This document shows positions 16,709 through 25,207 of a DNA stretch of 64,000 nucleotides, piece by piece (position 1 is the stretch's first letter; each line of letters begins with the position of its first letter). Source of the DNA: Sporomusa acidovorans (GTDB lineage: Bacteria > Bacillota > Negativicutes > Sporomusales > Sporomusaceae). The stretch lies in assembly GCF_002257695.2 (NCBI RefSeq), contig NZ_CP155571.1; one strand, written 5' to 3'. The position numbers and the translations under genes are program-made. The notes beneath the pieces are model-generated. The model had not been told where the DNA came from, ran no database searches, and saw nothing but the letters and a program-made list of their open reading frames with translations.

Positions 16709-18145
16709 ATGAATAAGAGTATAATTACCAACGTTATGCCGGAAGAGACCCGGGTAGCGGTCCTTGAAGACGGTGAACTCATGGAGATTTCCGTCGAGCG
16801 CAGTGAAAGCGGCCATTTAGTTGGCAACATTTACAAAGGCAGAGTAAAAAATGTTCTTCCCGGAATGCAGGCTGCTTTTATTGATATCGGGCGGGACAAA
16901 AATGCATTTTTATATATGGGTGATGCCGGGCGGCAGGCCGCCGGCAGGCACTTAACAATCGGTCAGGATGTGCTGGTGCAGATTGCCAAGGATGCCATGG
17001 GCGACAAAGGCCCCAGGGCAACGATTAGCCTGACGCTGCCGGGAAGGTACATCGTACTTATGCCAACAGTGGACTATATTGGCATTTCACGACGGATTGA
17101 GGATGAGGCAGAGCGCAATCGCTTACGGCAGCTTGCTGATAAAATCCGCCCGGACGGTATGGGCGTTATTGTGCGAACGGTAGCAAAGGGTAAGAGTCAG
17201 GACGAGTTGATGAAAGACATGGCCTATCTAGTCAACATGTGGTCAACTTTGAGTGCCAGAGCCAAACGTACCAGTGCACCGGCACTTATTTACAAGGATG
17301 CTGACCTTGTTGTGCGGATTGTGCGTGATTATCTGACCAATGACGTCACTCAGTTTGTGATCGATAGTCAGGAAGCCTACAATCGGGTTGTTGATTTATT
17401 GCGCTACATATCACCGGAGTTGATGGATTGCGTATCATTATTTGAATCAAACGCCCAGTCCGGTGATGTATTTAGCCGGTATAATCTTGATGTGGCCTTA
17501 GAAAGCCTGCAGAGCAGGCGGGTTGATTTAAAATGTGGTGGCTATCTGGTTATTGATCATACGGAAGCCCTGACAGTCATCGATGTCAATACCGGTAAAT
17601 TTGTTGGCAATACCAATTTGTCTGAGACTGTGTTTCAGACAAATCTGGAAGCAACCGTTGAAATCGCCAGGCAGTTAAGGCTAAGAGACATCGGTGGCAT
17701 CATTATTATTGATTTTATTGATATGGATAAACCTGAACAGCGGGCAGCTGTCTTAACCGGCCTGGAAACGGCCTTAAAAAAAGATCGTACTAAGTCAAAT
17801 GTATTAGGGATAACCAGTTTGGGATTGGTGGAAATGACGCGAAAAAAAGCCCGGCAGAACCTAAGCGGCATGCTTTATAGCCCCTGCCCGCATTGCCGGG
17901 GAAAAGGTCGTATCAAATCACCGGAGACTGTGATTATTGATATCAAGCGGGAAGTGAGAAACTTAAATAAACGCTCCCGACCGGGGGGAAGACTGTTAAT
18001 TCAGGTCCATCCCCAGGTAGCCGACTTGCTGAAAAGGCAGGATGAAGTCAGGCGCCTTGAGCAGGAAACAGCCAGAACGCTTGCTGTGGAACCGGTCGCC
18101 GACATGAATCCGGAAAGGTTTTCACTTCTTTGGAAACCAGATTGA
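16709..18145 (+). CDS. rng: Ribonuclease E/G family protein
   Basis: A 478-residue single-strand-specific endoribonuclease of the RNase G size class, without the long C-terminal scaffold of E. coli RNase E. It has an N-terminal S1 RNA-binding domain (about 35-115), the DNase I-like catalytic region with metal-binding aspartates in VIDVNTGKF (near residue 290) and IIIIDFIDMD (near 332), and the zinc-link motif CPHCRGKGRI (near 392). It follows the radical SAM pair by 26 bp. Its stop codon overlaps the -35 box of the rplU promoter. Confidence 0.95.
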   Translation: MNKSIITNVMPEETRVAVLEDGELMEISVERSESGHLVGNIYKGRVKNVLPGMQAAFIDIGRDKNAFLYMGDAGRQAAGRHLTIGQDVLVQIAKDAMGDKGPRATISLTLPGRYIVLMPTVDYIGISRRIEDEAERNRLRQLADKIRPDGMGVIVRTVAKGKSQDELMKDMAYLVNMWSTLSARAKRTSAPALIYKDADLVVRIVRDYLTNDVTQFVIDSQEAYNRVVDLLRYISPELMDCVSLFESNAQSGDVFSRYNLDVALESLQSRRVDLKCGGYLVIDHTEALTVIDVNTGKFVGNTNLSETVFQTNLEATVEIARQLRLRDIGGIIIIDFIDMDKPEQRAAVLTGLETALKKDRTKSNVLGITSLGLVEMTRKKARQNLSGMLYSPCPHCRGKGRIKSPETVIIDIKREVRNLNKRSRPGGRLLIQVHPQVADLLKRQDEVRRLEQETARTLAVEPVADMNPERFSLLWKPD

Positions 18146-18170
18146 CAAACTACCGGCAGTATGCTAAAAT
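18142..18170 (+). promoter_or_regulatory. Strong sigma-A promoter for rplU-prp-rpmA
   Basis: A perfect TTGACA (18142-18147) and TAAAAT (18165-18170) with 17-bp spacing. The TGA stop of rng lies inside the -35 box. The strength suits a ribosomal protein operon. Confidence 0.85.
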
Positions 18171-18176
18171 TTGATG

Positions 18177-18310
18177 ATGTAGGCATTCGTCTACTTCACC
18201 GCACGGAGAGGTTCGATAAACACTTGGAAATGCAGATAAATCCGGGTTGAAAGGTATTTGTCAGCAACTTAAAGTGTACCGTATCTGGCGAGTCCTTACA
18301 TGGGGGAGGT
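18177..18310 (+). promoter_or_regulatory. Long 5' leader of the rplU operon (L21-leader-like region)
   Basis: About 140 nt separate the promoter from the rplU start, with no plausible ORF. Firmicute rplU genes often carry an L21 leader RNA thought to mediate autoregulation. The position and length fit, but I cannot confirm the consensus fold by eye, so the call rests on context. Confidence 0.45.
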
Positions 18311-18320
18311 GCAAGTTTTT

Positions 18321-18632
18321 ATGTACGCTATTATTGAAACAGGTGGCAAGCAGTACCGTGTTACCGAAGGCGATGTGCTTACGATTGAGAAAATCGATGT
18401 AGCAGAAGGCCAAACCGTTGACTTTGACCGGGTTCTGACTGTGGTAAAAGACGGCGAAGTAGTAATTGGCAAACCGCTGGTTGCTAACGCTAAAGTTACT
18501 GCTGAAGTGGTAGCCCATGGCAAAGGTAAGAAGATTTTAGTTTTTAAATACAAAGCTAAAGCTAACTACCGTCGCCGCCAGGGTCATCGTCAGCCATTTA
18601 CTAAAGTCCGCATTGCAAAGATTGATGCGTAA
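18321..18632 (+). CDS. rplU: 50S ribosomal protein L21
   Basis: The 103-residue protein has the standard L21 start (MYAIIETGGKQYRV) and the C-terminal KYKAKANYRRRQGHRQPFT segment that contacts 23S rRNA. The ATG at 18321 lies 11 bp after GGGAGGT; a possible GTG-type start further upstream would include that site. It is the first gene of the rplU-prp-rpmA operon. Confidence 0.97.
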   Translation: MYAIIETGGKQYRVTEGDVLTIEKIDVAEGQTVDFDRVLTVVKDGEVVIGKPLVANAKVTAEVVAHGKGKKILVFKYKAKANYRRRQGHRQPFTKVRIAKIDA

Positions 18633-18640
18633 GGACAAAT

Positions 18641-18961
18641 ATGATTACAGTTGCATTAGCTCGCAATAACAACAAGGCAATCACCGGTTTTTCAATTAGT
18701 GGTCATGCCCAAACTGCACCTCACGGACAAGATATTGTGTGTGCCGGAGTATCGGCACTTGTACAATCAGCCATTATGGGAATTGAACGCCATCTCGGGC
18801 GGGATATTAATCTTGCACAGGATAATCAAGGTCTTACCATGAGTCTTATCGGTCAGCCGGATAGTCTTACCGGTGCAATTCTGGAAACAATGCTACTAGG
18901 GCTAACTGAAATTGCCAAACTATATCCTAAGAGTGTTCATATTACAGAGCACAGGAGGTGA
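18641..18961 (+). CDS. prp: Ribosomal-processing cysteine protease Prp
   Basis: Prp removes the N-terminal extension of ribosomal protein L27 in Firmicutes and relatives. The 106-residue protein has the catalytic histidine in SGHAQTAPHG (near residue 22) and the cysteine in DIVCAGVSAL (near residue 34), the expected GH...DIVCA pair. It lies between rplU and rpmA, the conserved place, and L27 here indeed has the cleavable extension. The rpmA ribosome-binding site overlaps its last codons. Confidence 0.93.
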   Translation: MITVALARNNNKAITGFSISGHAQTAPHGQDIVCAGVSALVQSAIMGIERHLGRDINLAQDNQGLTMSLIGQPDSLTGAILETMLLGLTEIAKLYPKSVHITEHRR

Positions 18962-18968
18962 AAGCAAG

Positions 18969-19277
18969 ATGGAAAATTTCAAACTGAATTCTTTTGATTT
19001 ACAGTTATTTGCTCATAAAAAAGGTGTGGGCAGCTCCCGTAACGGTCGCGATAGCGAAGCTAAACGCCTTGGCGTTAAGCGTCACGCCGGTGAAGTTGTC
19101 ACCGCAGGCAGCATCCTAGTGCGCCAGCGTGGTACACATTTCCATCCCGGTAATAACGTTGGCATCGGCAAGGATGATACCCTGTTTGCCATGATCCCCG
19201 GTCAGGTCGCTTTCGAGCGTAAGGGCCGTTATGACCGTCAAGTTAGTGTGTATCCTACAGCTGAAGAAGCTATGTAA
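18969..19277 (+). CDS. rpmA: 50S ribosomal protein L27 with Prp-cleavable N-terminal extension
   Basis: The 102-residue protein carries a 14-residue extension ending LQLFA before the normal L27 start HKKGVGSSRNGRDS. This matches the Prp cleavage motif known from Staphylococcus and other Firmicutes, where the mature protein begins after FA. The ATG at 18969 follows AGGAGGTGAAAGC. The prp gene immediately upstream supplies the protease. A hairpin terminator closes the operon. Confidence 0.96.
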   Translation: MENFKLNSFDLQLFAHKKGVGSSRNGRDSEAKRLGVKRHAGEVVTAGSILVRQRGTHFHPGNNVGIGKDDTLFAMIPGQVAFERKGRYDRQVSVYPTAEEAM

Positions 19278-19283
19278 GAATTG

Positions 19284-19315
19284 CCTGCGGCTTACGAGCC
19301 GCAGGTTTTTTTACA
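19284..19315 (+). terminator. Intrinsic terminator of rplU-prp-rpmA
   Basis: A CCTGCGGCT/AGCCGCAGG stem with a four-base loop is followed by TTTTTTT. The dispersed repeat copy 2 begins within a few bases of the T-tract. Confidence 0.93.
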
Positions 19316-19319
19316 TCAT

Positions 19320-19413
19320 CCAGAAAGTATAACCTTCTGATAATAAGTAAGAACGACTAAGGCTTCTGCCGGCGTCCTGAGGGACTTGGCACAAGCCAAG
19401 TCTTTTCTTATTA
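19320..19413 (+). repeat. Dispersed multi-hairpin repeat with CTTCTGCC core, copy 2 (full length)
   Basis: The element has a first hairpin (CAGAA ... TTCTG), an AT-rich joint (ATAATAAGTAAGAA), the core GGCTTCTGCCGGCGTCCTGAGGG and a last perfect 8-bp hairpin (GACTTGGC/GCCAAGTC) ending in TTTTCTTATT. It matches 57468-57559 over its whole length and 2001-2075 over its last three quarters. It contains no ORF. Confidence 0.75.
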
Positions 19414-19507
19414 AATTTTAGAGTAAAAATGTTGAAATTAGACAGGTATTTAGACTGATGGGAGCGAAAGGTATACCAATTCTGCAACATGTTGGAAGGA
19501 TGATACT

Positions 19508-19723
19508 ATGATAAGCACACCATGCTCTGAAGTTGCATCATGTCCGGACGTTATCAAATTGCTCCGCATTCAGCGCCACGATTTTCTAAATCATTTGCAG
19601 GTTATTCATGCGCTGATTCAATTAGGCCGTAACGAAAAAGCGCTGCAATATATTGAAAAGTTGGCACATGACCCGGAAATGATTGAAAATGTGCTGGCAG
19701 CGTACAAAAAAGAAAACGGTTAG
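19508..19723 (+). CDS. Spo0B-like sensor kinase/phosphotransferase alpha-helical domain protein
   Basis: A 71-residue protein with the SPOB_a-type dimerisation helix. The motif QRHDFLNHLQVIHALIQLGR has the phosphorylatable histidine followed by the DxxNxLQ pattern of Spo0B and DcuS/CitA-like kinases. It lies just upstream of obg, the place of spo0B in Bacillus. The C-terminal ATP-binding-like domain of full Spo0B is absent; only the four-helix-bundle part is present. A role in the Spo0A phosphorelay is inferred from position and motif. Confidence 0.75.
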   Translation: MISTPCSEVASCPDVIKLLRIQRHDFLNHLQVIHALIQLGRNEKALQYIEKLAHDPEMIENVLAAYKKENG

Positions 19724-19802
19724 TGTAAATTTGATTATTACTAAAACTGATAAAAATGAGTGCAAAAGCACATATTACATATAAAAACGCAAGGGGATTT
19801 CT

Positions 19803-21074
19803 ATGTTTATAGACAGAGCTAAGATTACTGTTAAAGCTGGAAGCGGCGGTAATGGTATGTCCAGTTTTCGACGGGAGAAGTATGTGCCCAAAGGCGGTCC
19901 TAACGGCGGTGACGGCGGCCGTGGCGCCAATGTCGTACTGATTGGGGACGCTAATCTTAATACCTTGGTTGATTTTCGTTATAAGCGTATATTTAAGGCC
20001 GACCATGGGGGGAACGGCCAATCCAGCAACATGCACGGCCGCGGAGCGGAAGATCTCCTAATCAAGGTGCCGCCAGGTACTCTTATTAAAGATGAGGCTA
20101 CCGGGCAAATACTGGGCGATGTTACCGAAACAGGCCAGCGCGTTGTTGTAGCCAAAGGCGGTCGTGGCGGCCGCGGTAACGCCCGTTTTGTCAATAGTGT
20201 TCATCGGGCGCCAACTTTTGCTGAATTAGGCGAACCGGGAGAAGAACGTTCGCTTATGCTGGAACTTAAGCTGCTGGCTGATGTTGGCCTGTTGGGCTAT
20301 CCCAGTGTGGGAAAATCCAGCATCTTATCCATGGTTTCGGCGGCTAAACCGGAAATTGCCGCCTACCATTTTACAACGTTATCACCGGTATTGGGAGTTG
20401 TCAGCATTGCGGAAGGCCAAAATTTTGTGTTAGCAGACATTCCCGGACTGATTGAAGGGGCCCATGAAGGTGTCGGGCTTGGACATGATTTTCTCCGCCA
20501 TATTGAAAGGACCAAAGTGCTTATTCACGTTCTTGACGTTTCGGGCATTGAAGGACGTGATCCTATTGAAGATTTTCATAAAATCAACAATGAGCTTACA
20601 TTATATAACGAAAAACTGTTTAAACGGCCACAGATTATTGCCGCCAATAAAATGGATCTGCCTGAGGCTCAGGAAAACTATCAACGGGTAGCCGCGTACA
20701 TGACTGGTTTAGGCCACGAGATTTATCCTGTTTCAGCGGCAACTGGTGATGGGTTGACAGCCCTGATGCAAAGGGCCGCACAGCTTTTGGCCGAATATGT
20801 GGAAGAGCCGGAAGAAATCGCCGAAGCGAAAGTATATGAAGCCAAAGCCACAGAGGACTATTCTATCAGGCGGGATGATGATGGCGCGTTTGTTGTCGAA
20901 GGTGCAGGAATTGAAAAACTGGTGGCGATGACCAGATTTAATGACGAAGAGGGGTTACGCCGTTTCCAGGCCATTTGGCGGCGACTGGAAATTGACGAAG
21001 CACTGCGGGAACGCGGGATTCAAGAAGGAGATACGGTTCGTATTCGTGATATGGAATTTGAATTTAAACCATAG
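19803..21074 (+). CDS. obgE: GTPase Obg/CgtA
   Basis: Obg is an essential GTPase in 50S ribosome assembly and stress/sporulation control. The 423-residue protein has the glycine-rich Obg fold (about 1-158), the G domain with P-loop GYPSVGKSS (near residue 167), DIPGLIEGA (switch II) and NKMD (G4), and a C-terminal OCT domain (about 345-423). It is preceded by a Spo0B-like gene as in Bacillus. Confidence 0.97.
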   Translation: MFIDRAKITVKAGSGGNGMSSFRREKYVPKGGPNGGDGGRGANVVLIGDANLNTLVDFRYKRIFKADHGGNGQSSNMHGRGAEDLLIKVPPGTLIKDEATGQILGDVTETGQRVVVAKGGRGGRGNARFVNSVHRAPTFAELGEPGEERSLMLELKLLADVGLLGYPSVGKSSILSMVSAAKPEIAAYHFTTLSPVLGVVSIAEGQNFVLADIPGLIEGAHEGVGLGHDFLRHIERTKVLIHVLDVSGIEGRDPIEDFHKINNELTLYNEKLFKRPQIIAANKMDLPEAQENYQRVAAYMTGLGHEIYPVSAATGDGLTALMQRAAQLLAEYVEEPEEIAEAKVYEAKATEDYSIRRDDDGAFVVEGAGIEKLVAMTRFNDEEGLRRFQAIWRRLEIDEALRERGIQEGDTVRIRDMEFEFKP

Positions 21075-21083
21075 GAGGCGCTA

Positions 21084-21395
21084 ATGGTAGAAGCAACCCA
21101 AACTATATTAACAGGCAAGCAAAAACGTTTTTTGCGGGCTCTCGGCAGTACCCTTGACCCTGTTGTGCAGATCGGCAAAAGCGGTATAATAGATACTGTG
21201 ATAGCAACTGCCGGCCAGGCACTGGCTGCCCGTGAAATTATAAAGGTCCGGGTGTTGCAAAATAGTCCCGAAGTACCCAAAACAGTCATAGCTGCACTCG
21301 CCAGGGCCACTGGTGCCGAATTAGTGCAGGTGATAGGCCGCAATGGCTTATTATATAAGAAAAATGAGGAGAAATCCAAGATAGAATTGCCATAA
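21084..21395 (+). CDS. yhbY: Ribosome assembly RNA-binding protein YhbY (CRM domain)
   Basis: A 103-residue CRM-domain protein that binds pre-50S particles. It shows the family pattern LTGKQKRFLRALG, VQIGKSGI and ELVQVIGRNGLLYKKNEE. It starts 9 bp after obgE, so the two ribosome-assembly genes are co-transcribed. Confidence 0.92.
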   Translation: MVEATQTILTGKQKRFLRALGSTLDPVVQIGKSGIIDTVIATAGQALAAREIIKVRVLQNSPEVPKTVIAALARATGAELVQVIGRNGLLYKKNEEKSKIELP

Positions 21396-21414
21396 TTATG
21401 GGGGAATAGAGTGT

Positions 21415-22542
21415 ATGCTTACCAGGGAAAATCTTAGCAGTGCCAAACGCATTGTCATTAAGGTTGGTACGAGTACCTTAACTCATGCGACAGGCAAACT
21501 TAATCTCTTACGTATTGAAAAACTGGCACGCGAATTATCCGATCTTGCCAATCAAGGCAAACAAATTATTCTGGTAAGTTCCGGAGCGGTTGGCGCCGGC
21601 ATGGATCGTCTCGGACTTAAGGACAAACCGAAGACAATTCCTGAAAAGCAGGCTGCTGCTGCTGTGGGGCAGGGTATTTTGCTGCATATTTACGAAAAAA
21701 TGTTTGGCGAATACGGGCAAATAGTTGCGCAGGTGCTATTGACCCGCGCCGATTCAGTCAATCGCAAGCGTTATACGAACTCTCGCAACACACTCATGGC
21801 GCTCTTAAATCAGGGCGTCATTCCCATTATTAATGAGAATGATGCGGTAGCCATTGATGAGCTTAAAATTGGTGACAATGATACCTTGTCGGCCATGGTT
21901 GCCAGCATTATTGACGCGGATTTACTGATCATTCTCTCTGATATAGAAGGTGTCTATACCGCCAATCCCCAGACAGATCCGCAGGCTGCGCTGGTGAGTG
22001 AAATTGCCGATATTACCCCAGCTATTGAAGATATGGCCGGCGGTCCGGGGACATTACGGGGGACTGGCGGCATGTATACCAAGATTCAGGCGGCAAAAAT
22101 TGCCGTTAACTCAGGGGTTACGATGGTTATTGCTTCCGGTGGACGTGAAGGAGTAGTACGCGACATTATCCGGGGAAGCAAGGTGGGGACGATCTTTATG
22201 TCTAAAGAAAGCCGGCTGCACATTCGCAAACGCTGGCTGGCTTTCGGAGTTCGCGTAAGCGGCAGAGTCATTGTGGATAAAGGCTGCGAAGCGGCCCTCT
22301 TAAAAGAGGGGTCCAGTTTGCTGGCTGCAGGGATAACGGCGGTAGAAGGCAACTTTGAATTAGGTAATACGATAAGTATTGTAAGCGTTTGCGGCCAGGA
22401 GTTGGCGCGCGGGATCAGTAATTATAGCTCTGACGATGTAAAAAAAATCAAAGGGGCCCATACCCATGAAATTAGCATGTTACTGGGATCGAAACCCTAC
22501 GATGAGGTTGTACATCGTGATAATTTAGTTTTGTTGGTGTAG
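21415..22542 (+). CDS. proB: Glutamate 5-kinase
   Basis: ProB phosphorylates glutamate in the first step of proline synthesis and is feedback-inhibited by proline. The 375-residue protein has the amino acid kinase domain (about 1-260, with VIKVGTSTLT and VSSGAVGAGM) and a C-terminal PUA domain (about 280-370). It starts 20 bp after yhbY and is followed 14 bp later by proA. Confidence 0.97.
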   Translation: MLTRENLSSAKRIVIKVGTSTLTHATGKLNLLRIEKLARELSDLANQGKQIILVSSGAVGAGMDRLGLKDKPKTIPEKQAAAAVGQGILLHIYEKMFGEYGQIVAQVLLTRADSVNRKRYTNSRNTLMALLNQGVIPIINENDAVAIDELKIGDNDTLSAMVASIIDADLLIILSDIEGVYTANPQTDPQAALVSEIADITPAIEDMAGGPGTLRGTGGMYTKIQAAKIAVNSGVTMVIASGGREGVVRDIIRGSKVGTIFMSKESRLHIRKRWLAFGVRVSGRVIVDKGCEAALLKEGSSLLAAGITAVEGNFELGNTISIVSVCGQELARGISNYSSDDVKKIKGAHTHEISMLLGSKPYDEVVHRDNLVLLV

Positions 22543-22556
22543 GAGGGCAGACGCAA

Positions 22557-23810
22557 ATGGATTACATGACCGAATTAACGGCAAAAGGCAAAGCCGCAAA
22601 ACAGGCCGCCCGTAAGCTGGCAATTCTCTCGGCAACAGTAAAAAATAAGGCACTGGTAGCGATGGCTGCCGCTTTAGCGGCGAAACAAGACGCTATTATC
22701 GCGGCAAATGCCAAAGATGTTGACAGAGCAGTTGCAAACAATATGCCCAAACCGCTTATTGACCGGCTGTTATTGAATGAGGCCAGGATAAAAACGATGG
22801 CGGATGCTTTGCGCCAGATTGCGGTTTTAGCGGATCCTGTCGGCGAGACGGTGAGCGGCTGGCAGCGACCTAACGGGCTGGCTATTATCAAAGTCCGCGT
22901 ACCACTGGGGGTTATCGGCATAATTTATGAGGCGCGCCCCAATGTTACTGTTGATGCGGCCGGCTTGTGTCTAAAGGCAGGAAATGCCGTTATCTTGCGC
23001 GGTGGTTCCGAAGCGATAGATTCTAATAAGGTAATCACGCAAATTATTGGTGAGGCCGCCTATGCTGCCGGCGTGCCGGCCGGCGCTATTGCGCTTGTTG
23101 AGACTACTGACAGACAGGCTGTTACGGCCATGCTGAAGCTTAATGAATATGTAGATGTAATTATTCCCCGCGGCGGGGCCGGGTTAATTAGGACAGTTGT
23201 AGAAAACAGTACGGTGCCGGTCATTGAAACCGGTACCGGTGTTTGTCATACTTTTGTTGATGCCACCGCCGATCTTGGTATGGCTCAGGATATTGCCTTC
23301 AATGCGAAAGTATCCCGGCCGGGAGTGTGCAATGCGATGGAGACGCTGCTTGTTCACGAGGTGGTAGCCGCGCAGTTCTTACCTGACATGCTGGAACGTT
23401 ATTTTAAAGCCGGGGTTGAAATCAGAGGCTGCAACCAAACCAGGCAGTATCACCCGGCGGTAAAACCGGCAACGACCGAAGACTGGGCCGCCGAATTTCT
23501 TGACCTTATTCTGGCGGTGCGGGTTGTAAGCGGCTTGGAAGAAGCGATTGAACACATAGCAGCCTATAGTACTCGCCATTCGGAGGCTATTATTACCCGT
23601 GATTATGATAATGCCCGGCGTTTTCAACGGGAAGTAGATGCTGCGGCTGTCTATGTTAACGCATCAACCCGCTTTACCGATGGGTTTGAATTTGGTTTTG
23701 GTGCTGAAATCGGTATCAGCACCCAGAAGCTTCACGCCCGCGGACCTATGGGACTGGCCGAACTTACAACGGTCAAATACCTGGTTAACGGGACAGGACA
23801 AATCCGGTAA
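22557..23810 (+). CDS. proA: Gamma-glutamyl phosphate reductase
   Basis: ProA reduces gamma-glutamyl phosphate to glutamate semialdehyde with NADPH, the second step of proline synthesis. The 417-residue aldehyde-dehydrogenase-fold protein has the catalytic cysteine in SRPGVCNAMETLL (near residue 258) and the cofactor-binding LRGGSEA segment. It pairs with proB directly upstream. Confidence 0.97.
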   Translation: MDYMTELTAKGKAAKQAARKLAILSATVKNKALVAMAAALAAKQDAIIAANAKDVDRAVANNMPKPLIDRLLLNEARIKTMADALRQIAVLADPVGETVSGWQRPNGLAIIKVRVPLGVIGIIYEARPNVTVDAAGLCLKAGNAVILRGGSEAIDSNKVITQIIGEAAYAAGVPAGAIALVETTDRQAVTAMLKLNEYVDVIIPRGGAGLIRTVVENSTVPVIETGTGVCHTFVDATADLGMAQDIAFNAKVSRPGVCNAMETLLVHEVVAAQFLPDMLERYFKAGVEIRGCNQTRQYHPAVKPATTEDWAAEFLDLILAVRVVSGLEEAIEHIAAYSTRHSEAIITRDYDNARRFQREVDAAAVYVNASTRFTDGFEFGFGAEIGISTQKLHARGPMGLAELTTVKYLVNGTGQIR

Positions 23811-23822
23811 GTAAAATTATAA

Positions 23823-23990
23823 ATGATGCATAAAAGAAATCATCTAGTAGATTACTATTATGCTGCTCGTAACTATCTGCATACACCTAAAGGGCGGCAT
23901 GATGCAATTGATTATGCACGGGCGGCTGCCATAATTCTGGGGATTAGCGCCTTGCTCGGATGGATCATGACCCGGTGGATTTCTATGTAA
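23823..23990 (+). CDS. Possible small membrane protein (55 aa)
   Basis: An ORF of 56 codons starting with tandem ATGs, 13 bp after proA. It encodes a basic, tyrosine-rich N-terminus, a DAIDYARAAA stretch and one hydrophobic helix (about residues 33-52, IILGISALLGWIMTRWI). The single-helix layout and amphipathic lead suggest a real small membrane protein, but the ribosome-binding site is weak and the family is not recognised. Confidence 0.45.
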   Translation: MMHKRNHLVDYYYAARNYLHTPKGRHDAIDYARAAAIILGISALLGWIMTRWISM

Positions 23991-24065
23991 TCCTTTTCCC
24001 AGAGACAGGCATTTGCTATAATGAAAATAAGTTCGAATTTTTCGGATACTTGAAAGGCAGATAGT

Positions 24066-24680
24066 ATGTTGCACAAAAAAAATAAAATTGGCATTATGGG
24101 TGGAACCTTTGACCCGATTCATGTCGGTCATTTGGTAACAGCGGAAGCTGTGCGGATTGAGTATAACCTAGAAAAAGTTTTATTTATTCCTGCGAGTAAC
24201 CCGCCTCATAAACAGGGTTCTATAGTTACGCCAGCAATTCATCGATATATCATGACCATAATGGCTACCTATTCTAATCCTCACTTTTTTGTATCTGGCA
24301 TCGAACTTGAGCGTTACGGCTTATCCTATACCATTGATACGGTTAGAGCGCTAATTGACTGTTATGGTGCCAGTGCTGAGTTCTATTTTATTACCGGTGC
24401 TGATGCGGTGAAGGAATTACCCAGTTGGCATGATATCGATCAACTCCTGGATTTATGTTATTTTGTAGCAGCCACCCGTCCTGGCTGTATCAGTTATATT
24501 GATCAAGTGATCAAACAGTTTGGGGCAAAGGGACGCCGAAGTATCCAGCGGTTGGCCACACCGGAGCTGGAAATATCCTCGACAGATATTCGTGAACGGG
24601 TAAAAAAGGGACGTTCCATAAAATATATTGTACCGGAAAGTGTTGAAGACTATATTTACAAAGAAGGATTATACCGATAA
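24066..24680 (+). CDS. nadD: Nicotinate-nucleotide adenylyltransferase
   Basis: NadD joins nicotinate mononucleotide and ATP in NAD synthesis. The 204-residue protein has the nucleotidyltransferase signature GGTFDPIHVGHL (near residue 12) and the late SSTDIRERVKKGRSI motif (near residue 168). A TATAAT box lies at 24017-24022 with a poor -35 (TTTTCC), so it may have its own promoter. The neighbours yqeK and rsfS further down match the nadD-yqeK-rsfS order of Firmicutes, here interrupted by an RRM gene. Confidence 0.95.
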   Translation: MLHKKNKIGIMGGTFDPIHVGHLVTAEAVRIEYNLEKVLFIPASNPPHKQGSIVTPAIHRYIMTIMATYSNPHFFVSGIELERYGLSYTIDTVRALIDCYGASAEFYFITGADAVKELPSWHDIDQLLDLCYFVAATRPGCISYIDQVIKQFGAKGRRSIQRLATPELEISSTDIRERVKKGRSIKYIVPESVEDYIYKEGLYR

Positions 24681-24804
24681 TTTATACTGGAATGTTCCAA
24701 ATAAAGGCAGCCGCGATTAAGCATAAATCCTACGGTTTTGCAGATAATGTTAACGTAAAACTTAATTTGGTTTAAGTATCCTGATGTAACGGAGGTGATT
24801 TTCT

Positions 24805-25056
24805 GTGGCAAAAACTCTCTATGTTGGTAATCTACCTTGGAGTACAAACGACGCTACTCTTGCCGATGCTTTTCGTCCGCACGGTTCTGTAATTTCGAGC
24901 AGAATAATTACGGACAAAGAAACAGGCCGTTCCCGTGGCTTTGGATTTGTAGAAGTAGAAGATGATGACGCTGATAAAATGATTGAAGCTATGAACGGTT
25001 CTCAAATTGCTGGCCGGCAGATTGTTGTTAATGAAGCTAAACCGCGGCAAGGTTAA
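24805..25056 (+). CDS. RRM-type RNA-binding protein
   Basis: An 83-residue single RNA-recognition-motif protein with RNP2 (LYVGNL, residues 4-9) and RNP1 (RGFGFVEV, near residue 44) both intact, so RNA binding is likely. Such glycine-poor, stand-alone RRM proteins occur in cyanobacteria and some anaerobes, often as cold- or stress-responsive factors; the role here is unknown. It starts at GTG behind CGGAGGTGAT and has its own terminator, inserted between nadD and yqeK. Confidence 0.9.
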   Translation: MAKTLYVGNLPWSTNDATLADAFRPHGSVISSRIITDKETGRSRGFGFVEVEDDDADKMIEAMNGSQIAGRQIVVNEAKPRQG

Positions 25057-25112
25057 ATAATGCAGGATAGATTAGGTTGAGTTGAGACATAGGTTACTTA
25101 TGTATAATATTC

Positions 25113-25138
25113 ACCTCCTAGTATTAGGAGGTTTTTTA
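25113..25138 (+). terminator. Intrinsic terminator of the RRM gene
   Basis: A perfect 8-bp stem (ACCTCCTA, loop GTAT, TAGGAGGT) is followed by TTTTTATT. Confidence 0.85.
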
Positions 25139-25207
25139 TTGCTATAAAAAGAGGAAATTTGCAAAAACTGCAGAATTTTAGTACTGGAAGACAGGTGGTG
25201 TAAAATC

